A program made the position numbers and the translations under genes. The notes below the pieces were generated by a model. The model was not told the origin of the DNA. It ran no database searches and worked only from the letters and a program-made list of their open reading frames with translations. A stretch of 64,000 nt of DNA from Cyrtodaria siliqua (taxonomy: Eukaryota > Mollusca > Bivalvia > Adapedonta > Hiatellidae). Below, piece by piece: positions 23,219-37,045 of the stretch. The stretch spans positions 248,001-312,000 of the forward strand of contig JAWPHD010000282.1 of the NCBI GenBank assembly GCA_037043455.1, written 5' to 3'. How positions within the stretch are numbered: position 1 is the first letter of the stretch; every line of letters begins with the position of its first letter.

Positions 23219-26200
23219 TTAGCTTGACTGATCAGAGATCAGCAGAGCTTATGCCGTGGTGCGGCGTCCGTCCGTCTGTCCGTAAACTTTTATTTGTAGT
23301 GACTACTCCTCTGAAACTACTGGATGGATATTCATGAAACTTTACAGAAATGTTGCCCATAAAGTCTAGTTGATCCTAGCAAAAATTCATGTTGATGTGA
23401 AATCCAAGATGGCCGCCAAAGCTAAAAATAGAGTTTTAAAATACAAGTTTGTAGCGACTACTTCTTGAAAACTATAAGTGATATTCATATGGGACTTTTT
23501 CTAAAATGATCAGCATGACATGATGTTGGTCCTTGTCAAAAATTGTTTTGAATCGACGTTAAACATGGCTGCCAGTGGCCATCTTTGTTTACATAGAGTT
23601 TGTATAGTAAACATTTGTAGTGACTACTCCTCTGAAACTACTTGACGGATTTTCATGAAACTTTACAGGAATGTTGCACTTGATGTCTAATTGATCCTAG
23701 CAAAATTTCAGATCGGCCAAAAATTCAAGATGGCAGCCAAAGCTAAAAATAGATTTTTAAAAAATAAGTTTGTAGCAACTACTTCTTGAAAACTATAAGT
23801 GATATTGATATGGGACTTTTTCTAAAATGATCAGCATGACATGATGTTGATCTGAGTCGAACATTATTTTGATTCAACGTTAAACATGGCTGCCAGTGGC
23901 CATCTTTGTTTACATAGTTATATAGTAAAAACGTGTAGCGACTACTCCTCTGAAACTACTTGGCGGATTTTCATGAATCTTTACAGGAATGTTGCTCTTG
24001 ATGTCTAATTGATCAAAGCAAAATTTCAGATCGGCCAGAAATTCACGATGGCCACCACAGCTAAAAATAGATTTTAAAATATAAGTTTGTAGTGACTACT
24101 TCTTGAAAACTATAAGTGATATTGATAATGGACTTTTTCTAAAATGATCAGCATGACATGATGTTGATCCAAGTCGAACATTATTTTGATTCGACGTTAA
24201 ACATGGCTGCCAGTGGCCATCTTTGTTTACATAGAGTTATATAATAAAAACTTGTAACGACTACTCCTCTGAAACTACTTGACAGATGTTCATGAAACTT
24301 CACAGGAATGTTGCTCTTGATGTCTAGTTGATCCTAGAAAAATTTCAGGCTTGCTGGAAATTCAAAATGGCTGTCACAGCTAAACATAGATTTAAAATAA
24401 ATAAATTTGTAGCGACTACTTCTTGAAAACTGTAAGTGATATTGATATGGGACATTTTCTAAAATGATCAGCATGACATGATGTTGATCCTTGTCGAAAT
24501 TTATTTCGATGCGATTTTAAACATGGCCACTAGCGGCCATCTTTGTTTACATAGATTTATATAGTAAAAACTTGTAGCGACTACTCCTCTGAAACTACTT
24601 GAAACTTTACAGGAATGTTGCTCTTGATGTCTAATTGATCGCAGAATTTGTTTACCGGTAGGTCGGCCGGAAATTCAAGATGGCCGCCATGGTTATAAAC
24701 AGATTTGTAAAAAAAAGTTTGTAGCGACTACTTCTTGAAAACTGTAAGTGATATTGATATGGGACTTTTTCTAAAATGATCAGCATGACATGATGTTGAT
24801 CCTTGTCGAAAATTATTTTGAATCAAAATTAAACCTGGGCACCAGTGGCCATCTTTGTTTACATAGAGTTTGTATAGTAAAAATTTGTAGTGACTACTCC
24901 TCTGAAACTACTAGACGGATTTTCATGAAACTTCACAGGAATGTTGCTCTTGATGTCTAGTTGATCCTAGGACAATTTCAGGTCGGCCGGAAATTCAAGA
25001 TGGCCACCACGGCTAAACATAGATTTTTTTAAAAAAGTTTGTAGCGACTACTTCTTGAAAACTGTATGTGATATTGACATGGGACATTTTCTGAAATGAT
25101 CAGCATGACAAGATGTTGATCCTTGTCGAAAATTATTTTGATTCGACATTAAACATGGCTGCCAGTGGCCATCTTTGTTTACCTGGAGTTATATGGTAAA
25201 AATTTCAACTGGTAGCAACTACTCCTCTGAAACTACTAGACAGATGTTCATGAAACTTCACAGGAATGTTGCTCTTGATGTCTAGTTGATCCTAGAAAAA
25301 TTTCAGGCTTGCTGGAAATTCAAAATGGCTGTCACAGCTAAACATAGATTTAAAATAAATAAATTTGTAGCGACTACTTCTTGAAAACTGTAAGTGATAT
25401 TGATATGGGACATTTTCTAAAATGATCAGCATGACATGATGTTGATCCTTGTCGAAATTTATTTCGATGCGATTTTAAACATGGCCACTAGCGGCCATCT
25501 TTGTTTACATAGATTTATATAGTAAAAACTTGTAGCGAATACTCCTCAGAAACTACTTGAAACTTTACAGGAATGTTGCTCTTGATGTCTAATTGATCCC
25601 AGAATTTGTTTACCGGTAGGTCGGCCGGAAATTCAAGATGGCCGCCATGGCTATAAACAGATTTGTAAAAAAAAGTTTGTAGCGACTACTTCTTGAAAAC
25701 TGTAAGTGATATTGATATGGGACTTTTTCTAAAATGATCAGCATGACATGATGTTGATCCTTGTCGAAAATTATTTTGAATCAAAATTAAACCTGGGCAC
25801 CAGTGGCCATCTTTGTTTACATAGAGTTTGTATAGTAAAAATTTATAGTGACTACTCCTCTGAAACTACTAGACGGATTTTCATGAAACTTCACAGGAAT
25901 GTTGCTCTTGATGTCTAGTTGATCCTAGGACAATTTCAGGTCGGCCGGAAATTCAAGATGGCCACCACGGCTAAACATAGATTTTTTTTAAAAAAGTTTG
26001 TAGCGACTACTTCTTGAAAACTGTATGTGATATTGACATGGGACATTTTCTGAAATGATCAGCATGACAAGATGTTGATCCTTGTCGAAAATTATTTTGA
26101 TTCGACATTAAACATGGCTGCCAGTGGCCATCTTTGTTTACCTGGAGTTATATGGTAAAAACTTCAACTGGTAGCAACTACTCCTCTGAAACTACTTGAC

Positions 26201-26284
26201 AGATTTTATGAAACTTCACGGGAATGCTGACCTAGCTATCAAAATCTATCAGTAGAGCTTCAAGGTCATTGACCTCTTGTTCTT
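23219..26284 (+). repeat. Nine tandem ~319-bp monomers with a 958-bp higher-order duplication
   Basis: The marker 'cagcatgaca' starts at 23511, 23832, 24149, 24469, 24781, 25101, 25427, 25739 and 26060 (steps 312-326). Monomers contain 'gtagcgactactcctctgaa' and 'aagatggccgcc'. Three monomers (about 24270-25230) are repeated almost exactly 958 bp further on. The block is a bivalve-type repeat expanded in tandem; no ORF is conserved. Confidence 0.9.
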
Positions 26285-26909
26285 TATAGCATGCCACACA
26301 GTGCGTGTGTAAATCGGTTGACAGTTGCAACCTAAGGAAAAAAATAGGGCATTTTATTTGGGCTAATAGCATCTAAGAAACAACACAGTTTGATTTGAAA
26401 TCAAATTGAAACTCAAATTAGTTTAAATTAATAACGAAATCTTTATGATAAGTGTATACTGTCGAATTTAATAAAACAATCTTTACAAACGATGTGTAAG
26501 CCAGTCTAGACTCGGCCTGCCAAGACCGTATAATGCATATGCCTTGATTGCAGATGTCTGGTTCTGAATCTGAGTAGCATAGAGTAGCGACGAAATCTGA
26601 AGTGGGCCAGTTGACCAAGACTAAAAATAGACCCGCATATGTATATTCAAGAGAAAGTATGTCAACACATGTTAACTGGGAGTTAAGTGACTAGCAATTT
26701 CGGTCAAACGAATGCATTTAATTGAAATGTTTTTGTGTTCTGAAATCTGCGTGTTGTGATAAGCTGAAATATTATCATCATTCAGTTTCTGAAAAAGACA
26801 TTTGCTTGCACTGTGGTTGTAGAAACGTTTATGCAAGATGATTCCAGCACGCTGAACCATTCGTGTAATCATGCTCTGCAGGTAAAAACAAGTATAAAAG
26901 TCGAACAGG

Positions 26910-27400
26910 ACATCTCAATTACATCACAAACACAAAAAGGCTTGACAATAGGGCTACCGCCTTTGAACAGTCAGTGGCAAAAAAAGGCCGCTGGGGGTTT
27001 AAGCCAGGTTCTACGGTGCACCAAACCTCACACTTACACTACCGTCATCCCAATAAAGTGGGACAGTGTAAATAAAGGAATCCCCGCCATGAACCATCTA
27101 CCCAACGAGGCAGCATTAATAGGCATTATAAGTAAAACACAAAGATGCTCGTAGATATATATATCAATACAAAAAACAATAGACTAGAATCTACAAAGCC
27201 AGAGCAACAAGAGAATAAACCAGTGAGGTCATGACAAGACCAGATTGCAGACAAACATCAAACGTCACCGTCCCTTTGGGCTTTAGGTAGACGTCATCAT
27301 AGGGTCCACAGCCTGTCCAGTCATCGCACAACTGAAGAGGAAAGCATAGTGGCGAACTGTAAATGGGTCCACCATCAACCATGCAGTGCATTGTAAAATG
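26910..27400. repeat. Dispersed repeat X, copy 1
   Basis: Sequence around 'caatagggctaccgcctttg', 'ggaatccccgccatgaacc' and 'gacgtcatcatagggtcc' is repeated in inverted orientation at 45588-46147 and partly at 52262-52370. Short frames in the copies share 'NKGIPAMN' and 'ALIG.I.KTQRCS', which may be remnants of an element's coding region or chance. Confidence 0.65.
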
Positions 27401-28261
27401 ATAGGGTCATAACCTCTTTCGATAAACCTTTAAACAAGTTTAACAGACAGTATTAAAGTGATCATGACATGCTATGTAGAAGGGATAAGATGGTAAAGAG
27501 TATCCCTGGGGTATTTTCTCTGAGTAGATCTTGTAAATCCTGACTGATAATGGATATCTCGAAGTATTCGAAATGTTAGCCCGGAGTGTTGGCATCAGGA
27601 CTATGCTTCAGGATTACTACCGGTTCTGGTCAATATTGAGTAAGTTACAAATAATCTCTGCCTAATTTACCTCTGACTTTAAGTTAAGCAAGCAGCATCC
27701 ACTGTGTTGTAGAACCATAATGTTTGCAGGCTGCTGAATCACTAATCGCCTTTTTTCCAAAAATATTTTAATCTCATGGGGTCTGCCTTGTATGGTAAAT
27801 TGCACTAGGTCTTGCTATCATGCTTAAGTTGCTTCTGTTTGATTTTAACACCTTCACATATCTGGGCAAATTATGGACTGTCCGTCAAAACTAGCCATCA
27901 TCAGTGTCCTGAAAGTGTTCGGTTCTTAGTCATCTCCGTTGGTCTTGTTGATGCTAATGAAAAACCGACTAAACAATGTGTGAAGTTCATTCATGGGTAT
28001 GTCCTGGATGTTCCTGTAGTCATGACAACAGGCTGAAAAAATAATGCATGAAGCAGTTTAAGGTCATTCAGTTTAAGGTCATTCCAAGTTTTGTTCTAAG
28101 TGTTCTGTTTGGTTTGGTTTGTAATAAACCAATTTTGTCCTCACCTATTGACACGCGTCTTGATGTTGATGCCGTCTGCAGACATGAAGTCAATGGGAGG
28201 GGTAGGTGTTCAAGGTATACTTGTTAGTTTGCCTTCTTTCAGTTCTATTTCAACTTGTGTG

Positions 28262-28636
28262 GAGGGCTGGCATGACGCAGTCGGTAGCGCAGCGGATTTG
28301 TAACCGCGGCCCCGGGTTCAATCCTCCGTGTTTCCACTGAGTTTCGTCGGTGTGTTCTTGGGCAAGACACTTTCCCTTAGCCTCGTCCATTGGATGGGGA
28401 CATAAACCGGGCGGTCCGGTGTATCGGTCTATCCTCCAAGTATGTTAAAGAACCATAGGACGTAAACCGGGTGGTCCCGTGTATCGGTCTATCCTCCGAG
28501 CATGTTAAAGAACCATAGAAATCTATCTGATAATAAGAGTAGGGCATGGTTTCCGGATTCCTACGTATCCTTCCTCTCTCTCTTGGGCGACTCTAAATAA
28601 CATATACTGTGTTGATGAGCCTTTAACAGCATTCAA
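28262..28636 (+). repeat. tRNA-derived SINE, copy 2, with internal duplication
   Basis: A-box-like 'gacgcagtcggtagcgcag', B box 'gggttcaatcc', body as in copy 1. The segment 'acataaaccgggcggtccgg' to 'gttaaagaaccatagg' is present twice in tandem. A 13-bp direct repeat ('ttcaacttgtgtg', 28249-28261 and 28637-28649) flanks the element and is the likely target-site duplication. Confidence 0.85.
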
Positions 28637-29599
28637 TTCAACTTGTGTGTCCCAACCATTCACCACAAAGAATACGGCAATTCCTCTATGCACACTTACA
28701 GTAACATTGACCCTACTTTTATCATATATTTTTTACATAATTTCCAACTTCAATAGCCATTTGTAAACAAGTCGTTTTAGGCAACGGTGATTCTATGAAG
28801 ATAGTGATTCGGTCCTTATGTTTATAGTTATGCTATTTATGTGATTGGTTTATTACACTAACAGAAGCCATGTTATGTAATGCATATGACCTATATGGCA
28901 AATGATCAAAATGTTTGGGAATTAGTTCAACTGCCATATAACTAGGGGTGGTACTGATGATTTCATGCTTTCAATAAGAATTGTTTTCTGAGAATTTGAT
29001 ATACGAGGTGAGGTCAACATGTTTGGGAATTAGTTAAACTTAAGCATAACTAGTGGGGTTGTTGAGGAAAACAATATGAATTGTATGAGTGATAATCACA
29101 CTGTTTAGGAATGAATGTCAATCACAGCTTTATAATAACAAAGTGGTGAGGTCTGCTCGCTAAAATGCTTAGTGCAATACAGCGAGGATAAATAAATGCT
29201 TATACGCACGTGTTAGTCCGCGTTTTATACCTACCTGGTTTATTAAACACTTCCGGTTCAATTCCTCAAATGATCAACAATTTTAATATTGAGTGAAAAT
29301 TATTCATTCAGTAAAGCGAAGACATGATGTCAGTCATTAAAATTTACAAATTGTGATGAAGTAAGTTATAAATAATACAAATATAGTACAAACATACATT
29401 TTAAATAGTTCTCTATATCAATGACTAAACGTAAAAAATGCATGGTGCAGCTGACATGGTGGGTGGGGTACGACGATTTTAGTGATTTTTTCAAAATAAG
29501 TGCGATTCTTACGGCAGTAAAAAACCTGGACCGATTTGCATTTTAAAATTTTAGAAGCCCTGATACTGAGGAATATCAAACCGACAGTTTTCGAACAAT

Positions 29600-30870
29600 T
29601 TGATTTGAATTTGTGTTTATGGTGCACTAACACGAAGCGGTTATACATGTATATGGCGCTAACATGATAGCTCATTCCAGGGCCTTCCATTTATATGGAG
29701 ATAAAAATATGCAAAATGGGGCTAGAAATTTCTCACCTGCGGAACTGCAGTGTTGCTGCAAATTCTGTTGTATGCACTGCTTTGTTTTTTCGCTGGAGAT
29801 ACGATCATTGTTTTCAAGTTGCATTTACGTCTGAAACAATACAGGGATGATGACGATGAAATGATCATGAAATCGCGGGGATTTTACCACTGTGCCTGGA
29901 CAAGCAGGGGCCATATTCTTGCCCGGGAGTGAACCACATGGGGCTTTGAACAAATACGTTTGTTATGTTTACACTGCATGACATTTTGGTCGTGGAAAAC
30001 AAGGAGTCAAGTTTTAGATAAACTAATTTTGACCAAAATCAATTTCCAGCTATACGGGTCTGAGAACGAAAAAACACGAGTATGTTTGCTGAAGGCGTCT
30101 TGTATGTCCGCATTCCATTTGTCATCCATAAACATTTATTTTGTCGCTTCTAGGCAACTGTTGGACATTACAAAGCGATATTTATCCTTAATATAAATTT
30201 TTTAAAAGAAGGTCATTTTCCTGTGGAATCTAATATTCGCCACTTCTAAATCAAAAAATTGGAAGTCCTTTTAAGCTTTTGTTTTAAAAATCGTATAGGA
30301 GCAATAATAACAATAGGACAAGACATGATTAAAAAAATAATTGGCCTCTGAAATATTCATAATATAACAACTATATATTTTTCTTAAGTTTGAAGTGCAT
30401 GATAAAGAAATTGATTATATTTTATCTTCAACACAGATATTTGTGTTTGTTTTTCCTAAATCTCAGAATATTTTGTATCTTGAAAATGTTGGTCTTTTGA
30501 TCCTAATAACACTGAGTGCACCCTAAACACACATTTGTTTTTGCTGGTGATGTGTCCAGATCAATTACTTGTTATGACAGAAAACCAGTTGTGCTCGCTG
30601 TTGCACTATACCTTCAGGACTGGATTGGATTGATTGAATTGGGTTTTAAGGCGCACCAACACATGAAAAGGTTATATGGCGCTTAACAGGCATGAACATG
30701 CCGGGCTCATCTTTCATGTACATCGAGGTAAAATATGGAAAATGGGCCTAGAACCTTCTCACCCTGAACTGCAGAGTTGCTGCAAATTCTGTCGTAGAAA
30801 CTCCATTTACGCTGGAGCCATGTTTATTGTTTTTCTGCCACTGCTCTTTGGACTGAAAACTGCTACAAAA
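29600..30870. repeat. Two copies of a ~230-bp dispersed repeat
   Basis: 29630-29830 and 30630-30860 share 'atggcgct(t)aaca', 'ggcctagaa..ttctcaccc', 'gcagagttgctgcaaattct' and 'cgctggag'. The intervening 800 bp is AT-rich with nothing recognised. Confidence 0.6.
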
Positions 30871-31137
30871 TGAGCCAAACAAAAAAATTAACAAGAAGCA
30901 CCTCCTGATGGTGCAGACGCTCGAATTTCAAGGCCCTGGAAAATGTTGTTGAAATGCATACTTTTGCTTATGGTAATTGCAGAACAGAATTATTGCACTT
31001 GTTAACCAAATATTCCAAGTATAAAATGGGCCATACTTTTGTTAAAATAAAGGCATGAGTTATAGAACCTATCTGTATGGTGTTGTATAATGATACCGGA
31101 TACATGTGAAGTTTCGATCCATAATGTAAAGTAGTAA

Positions 31138-31430
31138 AAGCTTACAATACAAACTTTAACCAATAAGCTTACAATACAAACTTTAACCAATGAGCTTACA
31201 ATACAAATTTTAACCAATGAGCTTACAATACAAACTTTAACCAATGAGCTTACAATACAAACTTTAACCAATAAGCTTACAATACAAATTTTAACCAATT
31301 AGCTTACAATACAAACTTTAACCAATGAGCTAACAATACAAACTTTAACCAATGAGCTTACAATACAAACTTTAACCAATGAGCTTACAATACAAACTTT
31401 AACCCATGAGCTTACATACAAACTTCAACC
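31138..31430. repeat. 27-bp minisatellite, about 11 units
   Basis: The unit is 'agcttacaatacaaacttta' plus 7 bp, spaced 27 bp (31141, 31168, ...). It sits inside a larger bivalve-type repeat (about 30890-31690) that ends in 'gatgacgcagatgacgatca'. Confidence 0.9.
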
Positions 31431-31699
31431 AAATTGTCTAAGTATAAAAGGGGCCATACGTTTGTTAAAATAAAATCATGAGTTGTAGAACCTGGCTGTA
31501 TGATGTTGTCTAATGATGCCGAAGACATGTTTGAAGTTTCAATCCATTATGTAAAGTATATTCGGAGATACAAACATACATAGAAACTTTAACCCGGATG
31601 CAGACACAGATGACGCAGATGACGATCATGTGATGATAATACCTTTTTTCTTTCTTCGAAAAAGTCGAGCTTATATAAAATTCTAAAAAAAAATAATAT

Positions 31700-34600
31700 T
31701 GAAAAAATAAATTCTCGAACTTGTTAGTATATTCGGAAAGGGTTAGATACTATGAGCATAACTTTTCTTAGTTGTATGCGTTGCGTGAATCTAGTTTATG
31801 GTATGCCATTTCTTCTTCCGATGGACGGGACACTGGCACTAATTCATGGGAAGGAGCTGTTAATATCGCTGGACTAGAATAATTTGTAAGCAGTGATGAT
31901 TATTATGTTTTATTGGTCATTTGAAGCAAAGTTATAAATAGTTTTGATAAAAATGAAATAAATACATAGCATAAAATATGACAATTAAAATGTAACAAAA
32001 TCACAGTTAAATGTTTGCCCCATGGCCATGTGTACTGATGCTGAAGTTCATGGTGGCTTAATTACACACAGATTGTCGTTTGAAATAGTCTTTTAAATCA
32101 ACGCATGGCAATCTTGAAATATTTATAAAGCACTAAAATGTCTAGCCTAATAAATTGGACTTCACTGCATCGTCTTTTTTTAATATTCTGACATTCATTT
32201 TTGCTGCATATATGATGAAATAAGAAAAAAGGAAAAACGGCATAAACATGTATTTTAAAAATCAATATTGCATTGTGTCCCTTTAACTAGAAAGTTGGTA
32301 AACGTTGGTAATATTTGTCAGAATTAATGTACATTTCTAATACTTAATTCTCTAAAACATGCAGTCATATGCCATTAAGGTTTCCAGGTGGAATTTAATT
32401 AAAGGTGTAATGATAGCAATAAGTCTTAGAATACTAAAATTCAATTTAAAATTGAATTCGCAGAAGGAAAAAAGAGAAAAAAAGAGGGTCACATTTTGGA
32501 AAACTTCTCTTTACCGCCATCAATTCCAGTTTCAGCCACATGACATAAAGACAACCCATAGGGACATACTCATTAATGAATAAAAACAATACAGTTATAG
32601 TTAAAAAACATTAATGTAGCGTACGATAAAGTTAGTGAATTTGAATTTAACTTTTACAATTATCTGTTCTTCTTCTTATTGTCTGAAAATCGGTACAAAT
32701 GCCTAATGTTACCTGCTTTTTGTAGCACAGTACACGGCAAACAAATTGGAATCTTGTAATACACTACTCCAAGTTTGCTAAGCACCAAACCGTTTTCCGC
32801 TATATTTTTGAATCCAAATGAAGGATATTTATGGTTTCTTCTGTACGGTTTAATACACAAGAACACTGTTTTCTAATCAATTGCTGACATTAAAATAATG
32901 AATTTCACGTAACTTAATCGTAAAACAAAATTAATTGTTGAGTTTTACGCTTTTGGTAAAACCAGCCACCGTAAAATGTAGAATAGAAACCTCGGTGCTT
33001 AGCAAACTCTGAGTTGCATATTTCAATATAAAATATTTTCTTGCACACCTATGTGCTGTGCTGGCAAATCTGATCTTACCCCTGGGTCAGATAAAATCAT
33101 GCACATTGATAACATCAACAGTTGCTTGATTTCATTGACTAAATGGGTATGCAAGAAAAAAATAATCATGTTTAGCTGGTTTAGATTGGAAATTCCAACC
33201 CTCGGTACAACTGTTTTTAAATCGGAACCAGAGTCTCGTTTTCCGTGAAAAAACACCAGGGTTTGAATCCTCGTTCTTCATCGGACTGGACCGATTAACC
33301 CATGGATGATTCCTATACCATTTAGCCAAATTAAACACCGAATAAATACAAATGATTTGATATTAACAATTTACGGAGGTGTCAGCATACATATATCTAT
33401 CAGTATATATTGGTATTTTTGCTGTTTTGATTTTTACAACTCATCGTCTGATACCCATGGGTGACCCATTACGTTATACCTCGTTCATCTATATAAAGTA
33501 ATTGATCACCCGTGGGTGTCAATACATTACAGTTTGAATAAAGAAGAACAACAGTCTTGGCCCAGTTCATGCTGGTAACAGCAACAAAATGAGACTTGTG
33601 AAACGTCTTAATGGATATGATGGATACACTCTTAAAAATATTGAAACAACAGTATATAATTTATAGAAAAACGTGGCAATCAGTAATTCATAATAGTATC
33701 TACCGTCAAACGGTAGCATTTTGATGCTATTGTGATCCCTATTGCTACTTTTCATTCACAATCAACAAGACTGTCTTGGCACACAAGCGACAGAATGCTG
33801 TTGTAAGTATGGGTGACCAAAGGTGACATGATACACACAAGACACATACTTTTTCGAGTATTGATTACCAAATATAAGGTAACATATGACTAAATAAACA
33901 TAATTCATTCACTTTATCGAGTACGGTCGACCAGATATGCCACACTGTGCATTAACATATATTTTATTGCCTATTATTGACTGTTGTAGGCCGGATAACT
34001 CACAATTTGCATATTGCATTTTATATTCACTTTTATGGAATATGGTAACCTGTGCATGCCATGTGTTTTTCTTAAACGGGTAGCGTATTACCTGTCTGCA
34101 CATATGCAAATAACATGATTTATATATGAAAGAAATATGCAAATAATAAGAAAGTGGCACATGTCACAACATTTTTCCTGTGTACCATGTACATGTTTCA
34201 TGGTGTTGCAGTAAATGTAAATATAAATCTAAGCATGGAAACGAAGAATTTATTATGACATAATGTTAGTTTATTATGACATACAGGTAGTTTATTGCTT
34301 GTGTGCCAGACAGTTGTATATCGGCAAATTTATGGTTATTATTGTAAAGTAGAATTTCATGCATTCTAAATCTTAGTTTACAAACACAAACTGCATTTAA
34401 TGCATTAATAATAAAACGTTTTCATAGTATATATGAACATTTAAAAACACTTCATCATTCAACATGGTATTAACGAAAATGAAAACGTAACGGTACTACC
34501 AAACAGGAGATATACATGTATTTACATTACTTGAGTGAAAAAACATAAAAAAATCGTAATATAACAATCCAATATAACAATAGAACACACATTTTAAGAA

Positions 34601-34810
34601 CATTGATATTTAAAATAATGCGTGAAATAAAAAAGTTTACAATTATTATTGATACATTTTTGTTTACAGTAACCCAATCATTACACGCGTTGCATATCGA
34701 CTGATGTCAAATGTAACACTGAGCGCTGAGGATAAACCAATTTACTGAGTTGATTATCTAGTATTACTCAATAATAGCCATGTCATCAGCATACACCTCG
34801 TAAACAAGCT
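31700..34810. other. AT-rich intergenic stretch, nothing recognised
   Basis: Short frames on both strands (up to 83 codons) show no domain, no conserved pattern and no clear splice structure. No repeat copy elsewhere in the window was noticed. Confidence 0.4.
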
Positions 34811-34811
34811 G

Positions 34812-35080
34812 TGCAATGATGCACGGCACAATGATACATGGCGCAATGATACACGGTGAAATGATACACCAGCGCAATGATACACGGTGCAATGACGCAC
34901 GGCACAATGATACATGGCGCAATGATACACCAGCGCAATAATACACGGTGCAATGCTACACAGCGCAATGATACACAGCATAATGATGATACATGGCACA
35001 ATGATACACGGCGCAATGATACTGATACATGGCACAATGATACATGGCGCAATGATACACAGCGCAATGATACAAGGCGA
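34812..35080. repeat. 15-16-bp minisatellite ('gcgcaatgatacac')
   Basis: About 17 degenerate units of 'g(c/g)(g/a)caatgatacacg' are present. Frames of 60-106 codons over it are repeat artefacts. Confidence 0.9.
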
Positions 35081-35835
35081 TTCATATTGAATTCTCAGTT
35101 TACAATGAAATCAATCGATATTTTCATATATTGGCTTCTACATTTCAAATATAGAGCAACATTTGTATTTTCTTGGGAGACAACTTGGCAAAGCTAATGA
35201 GAATGTGTATTGATACTCTTGGTGTAGTCAATCCACATAGCAGCTCCACCTACTAACATATACTAGGCCAATGCTGTCCAGTTTATATTTGATCTATAAC
35301 CTGGTCAGAGATCGATAGTATTTTTTTTTTCAATACATTTTGTAACATTGACATTATGAATGGAATGAAAAATTAAAAGTCAATAACGTCAGTATTCTAA
35401 CGTCACAGACTGCACAAATGTATACAGAACTATTACACTTGAGACGTTGTATGAATAGTTTTGAGCATGATTTTAGATAAAGAATTATAAATAACATGAT
35501 ATCAGAATATTCATGGAAGTTTGAACACAAAGTCACACATTTATAATCTTATAATTATATAACATTTTCCATAAGAAACACAGTAAGTAGATTGATACTG
35601 AAACCCCTTTTGTTCCGAGTTTGAGACGCACAAAACACACACACTAACCTTAGCCTTGTGTTAGAAGGGCAATATACGTACGATATTAATACGTTTAGTT
35701 TGTGATATATTTACAAAGGACAGTGAAAGAAAACACACTAACGTTGTATAAACGCTTTGCCTGGTACCAGAACGAATGGTTATCCGAGATGAATAATGTG
35801 ATATTGTATATGGTATCGACTAGTTTTATAGAAAC

Positions 35836-36398
35836 TATTGTTTGGAGCGCTTGTTTCAGCCAAAGTTTCTTTTGGACTTTTTAGACAAATTTATCTGGTA
35901 CCTAAGTAAGTTGTGTATCAGTGAAACAGACATTTTTAGTGGTAAATAAAATTACCTTACTTTTCAAAATCGGTTGAGAAATAAAAATTTCATGCACGAA
36001 AGCTGTTTTTGATGGGGCATTTTCAATGCAAAATTCTGCTGCATGAATTTTTTTTTTTTTAATTTTTTTTTAGAATTTTTGTACAAAAAACTGTCTTAAA
36101 CTGTTGGATATTCATAAATTACAAAAGTTGAATAGCAAAATATAAAGGCTAACTGAAGATATTTGACATTTCGTAATTTTCTGCTATCCCACCAACAAGG
36201 AATTTACATGGGAAAAGCCCCATCAAAAATCATTTCAGCTGTAAAATATTTTTTTCCTAACCGATTTTCAAAACTAAGGCATTTTTATTTACCACTAAAA
36301 ACGCCAGTTCTAATGATATATAGTTGATGTATGTATTTTTTAAATTGCTCAAGCTACTGCAGAAAAACCTTTGGCTGAAACAAGCGCCCCAAACAGTA
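35836..36398. mobile_element. ~560-bp foldback element, copy 2
   Basis: Ends 'ctattgtttggagcgcttg' and 'caagcgccccaaacagtag'. It is collinear with 17530-18100, including 'ggtaaataaaa', 'cggttgagaaataaaaattt' and 'ccaacaaggaatttacat'. It lies just downstream of the CaV2-type gene's likely 3' end. Confidence 0.8.
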
Positions 36399-36560
36399 GT
36401 AACTAATTCCATAGCATATCAACTTAATTTCATAGAATCTAGAAACGACAGAGGTTAACAAATTCGTCAATAATGATTTTGACGAGTTAGTTGATAAAGA
36501 TGCTGAAAAATGCATGCTGAAAATAACAGCAGTTAATTCACATTTCAACTGTCAAAATGT

Positions 36561-37045
36561 TTTATTCTTTCCCAATCGCGTACATAAAGAAGTAATTTTA
36601 AAACAAAAGTACAATCAAGCGGCTGAAATTTGTAAATGTTACTTTTTTATATAAACTGTTGAAACATGCTGAGCTGAGAAAAAAAGTTCACATCTAATAC
36701 ATTTCATGTATGTCTATATTAAATGTACCTCTCTTATTTTAGACTTAAATGTTATCTCACATGGGTAGTGAAACACGCTTTCTTTATGGAAGGCAAACAT
36801 CTCTCCAGTTCCATCTTCTAACAATTTAGTTCACTACCAACTGAACAGGAAAATTCACACTACATCACCCTGCCGGCACCAACAGGCGATCTTGGGAACT
36901 CCGCGGACCCGACGCGGACTTCACTGTATTTACGTTACCATTGGTGTTTCATCACGAGACACCCGTTGACGGTTATCAAACCAGTGATTGGTGCAACACT
37001 ATCATTATAGCCATCATTTTAATACAATAAAACAAATCACAATCG
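36561..37045 (-). other. Probable 3' UTR of the CaV2-type gene
   Basis: This is non-coding sequence directly after the stop codon on the minus strand. The first AATAAA on that strand is at 36566-36561, so a 3' UTR of about 500 nt is plausible. Further signals lie downstream, and the right one cannot be chosen without transcript data. Confidence 0.35.

Noticed and set aside
26910..27400. Coding fragment (CDDWTGCGPYDD...)
   Set aside because: The sequence belongs to a dispersed repeat with inverted copies at 45.6-46.1 kb and 52.3 kb that do not keep the frame.
34754..35197. Frames rich in MIHGAM/HNDT or CIIAPCII
   Set aside because: Degenerate 15-16-bp minisatellite, open on both strands.
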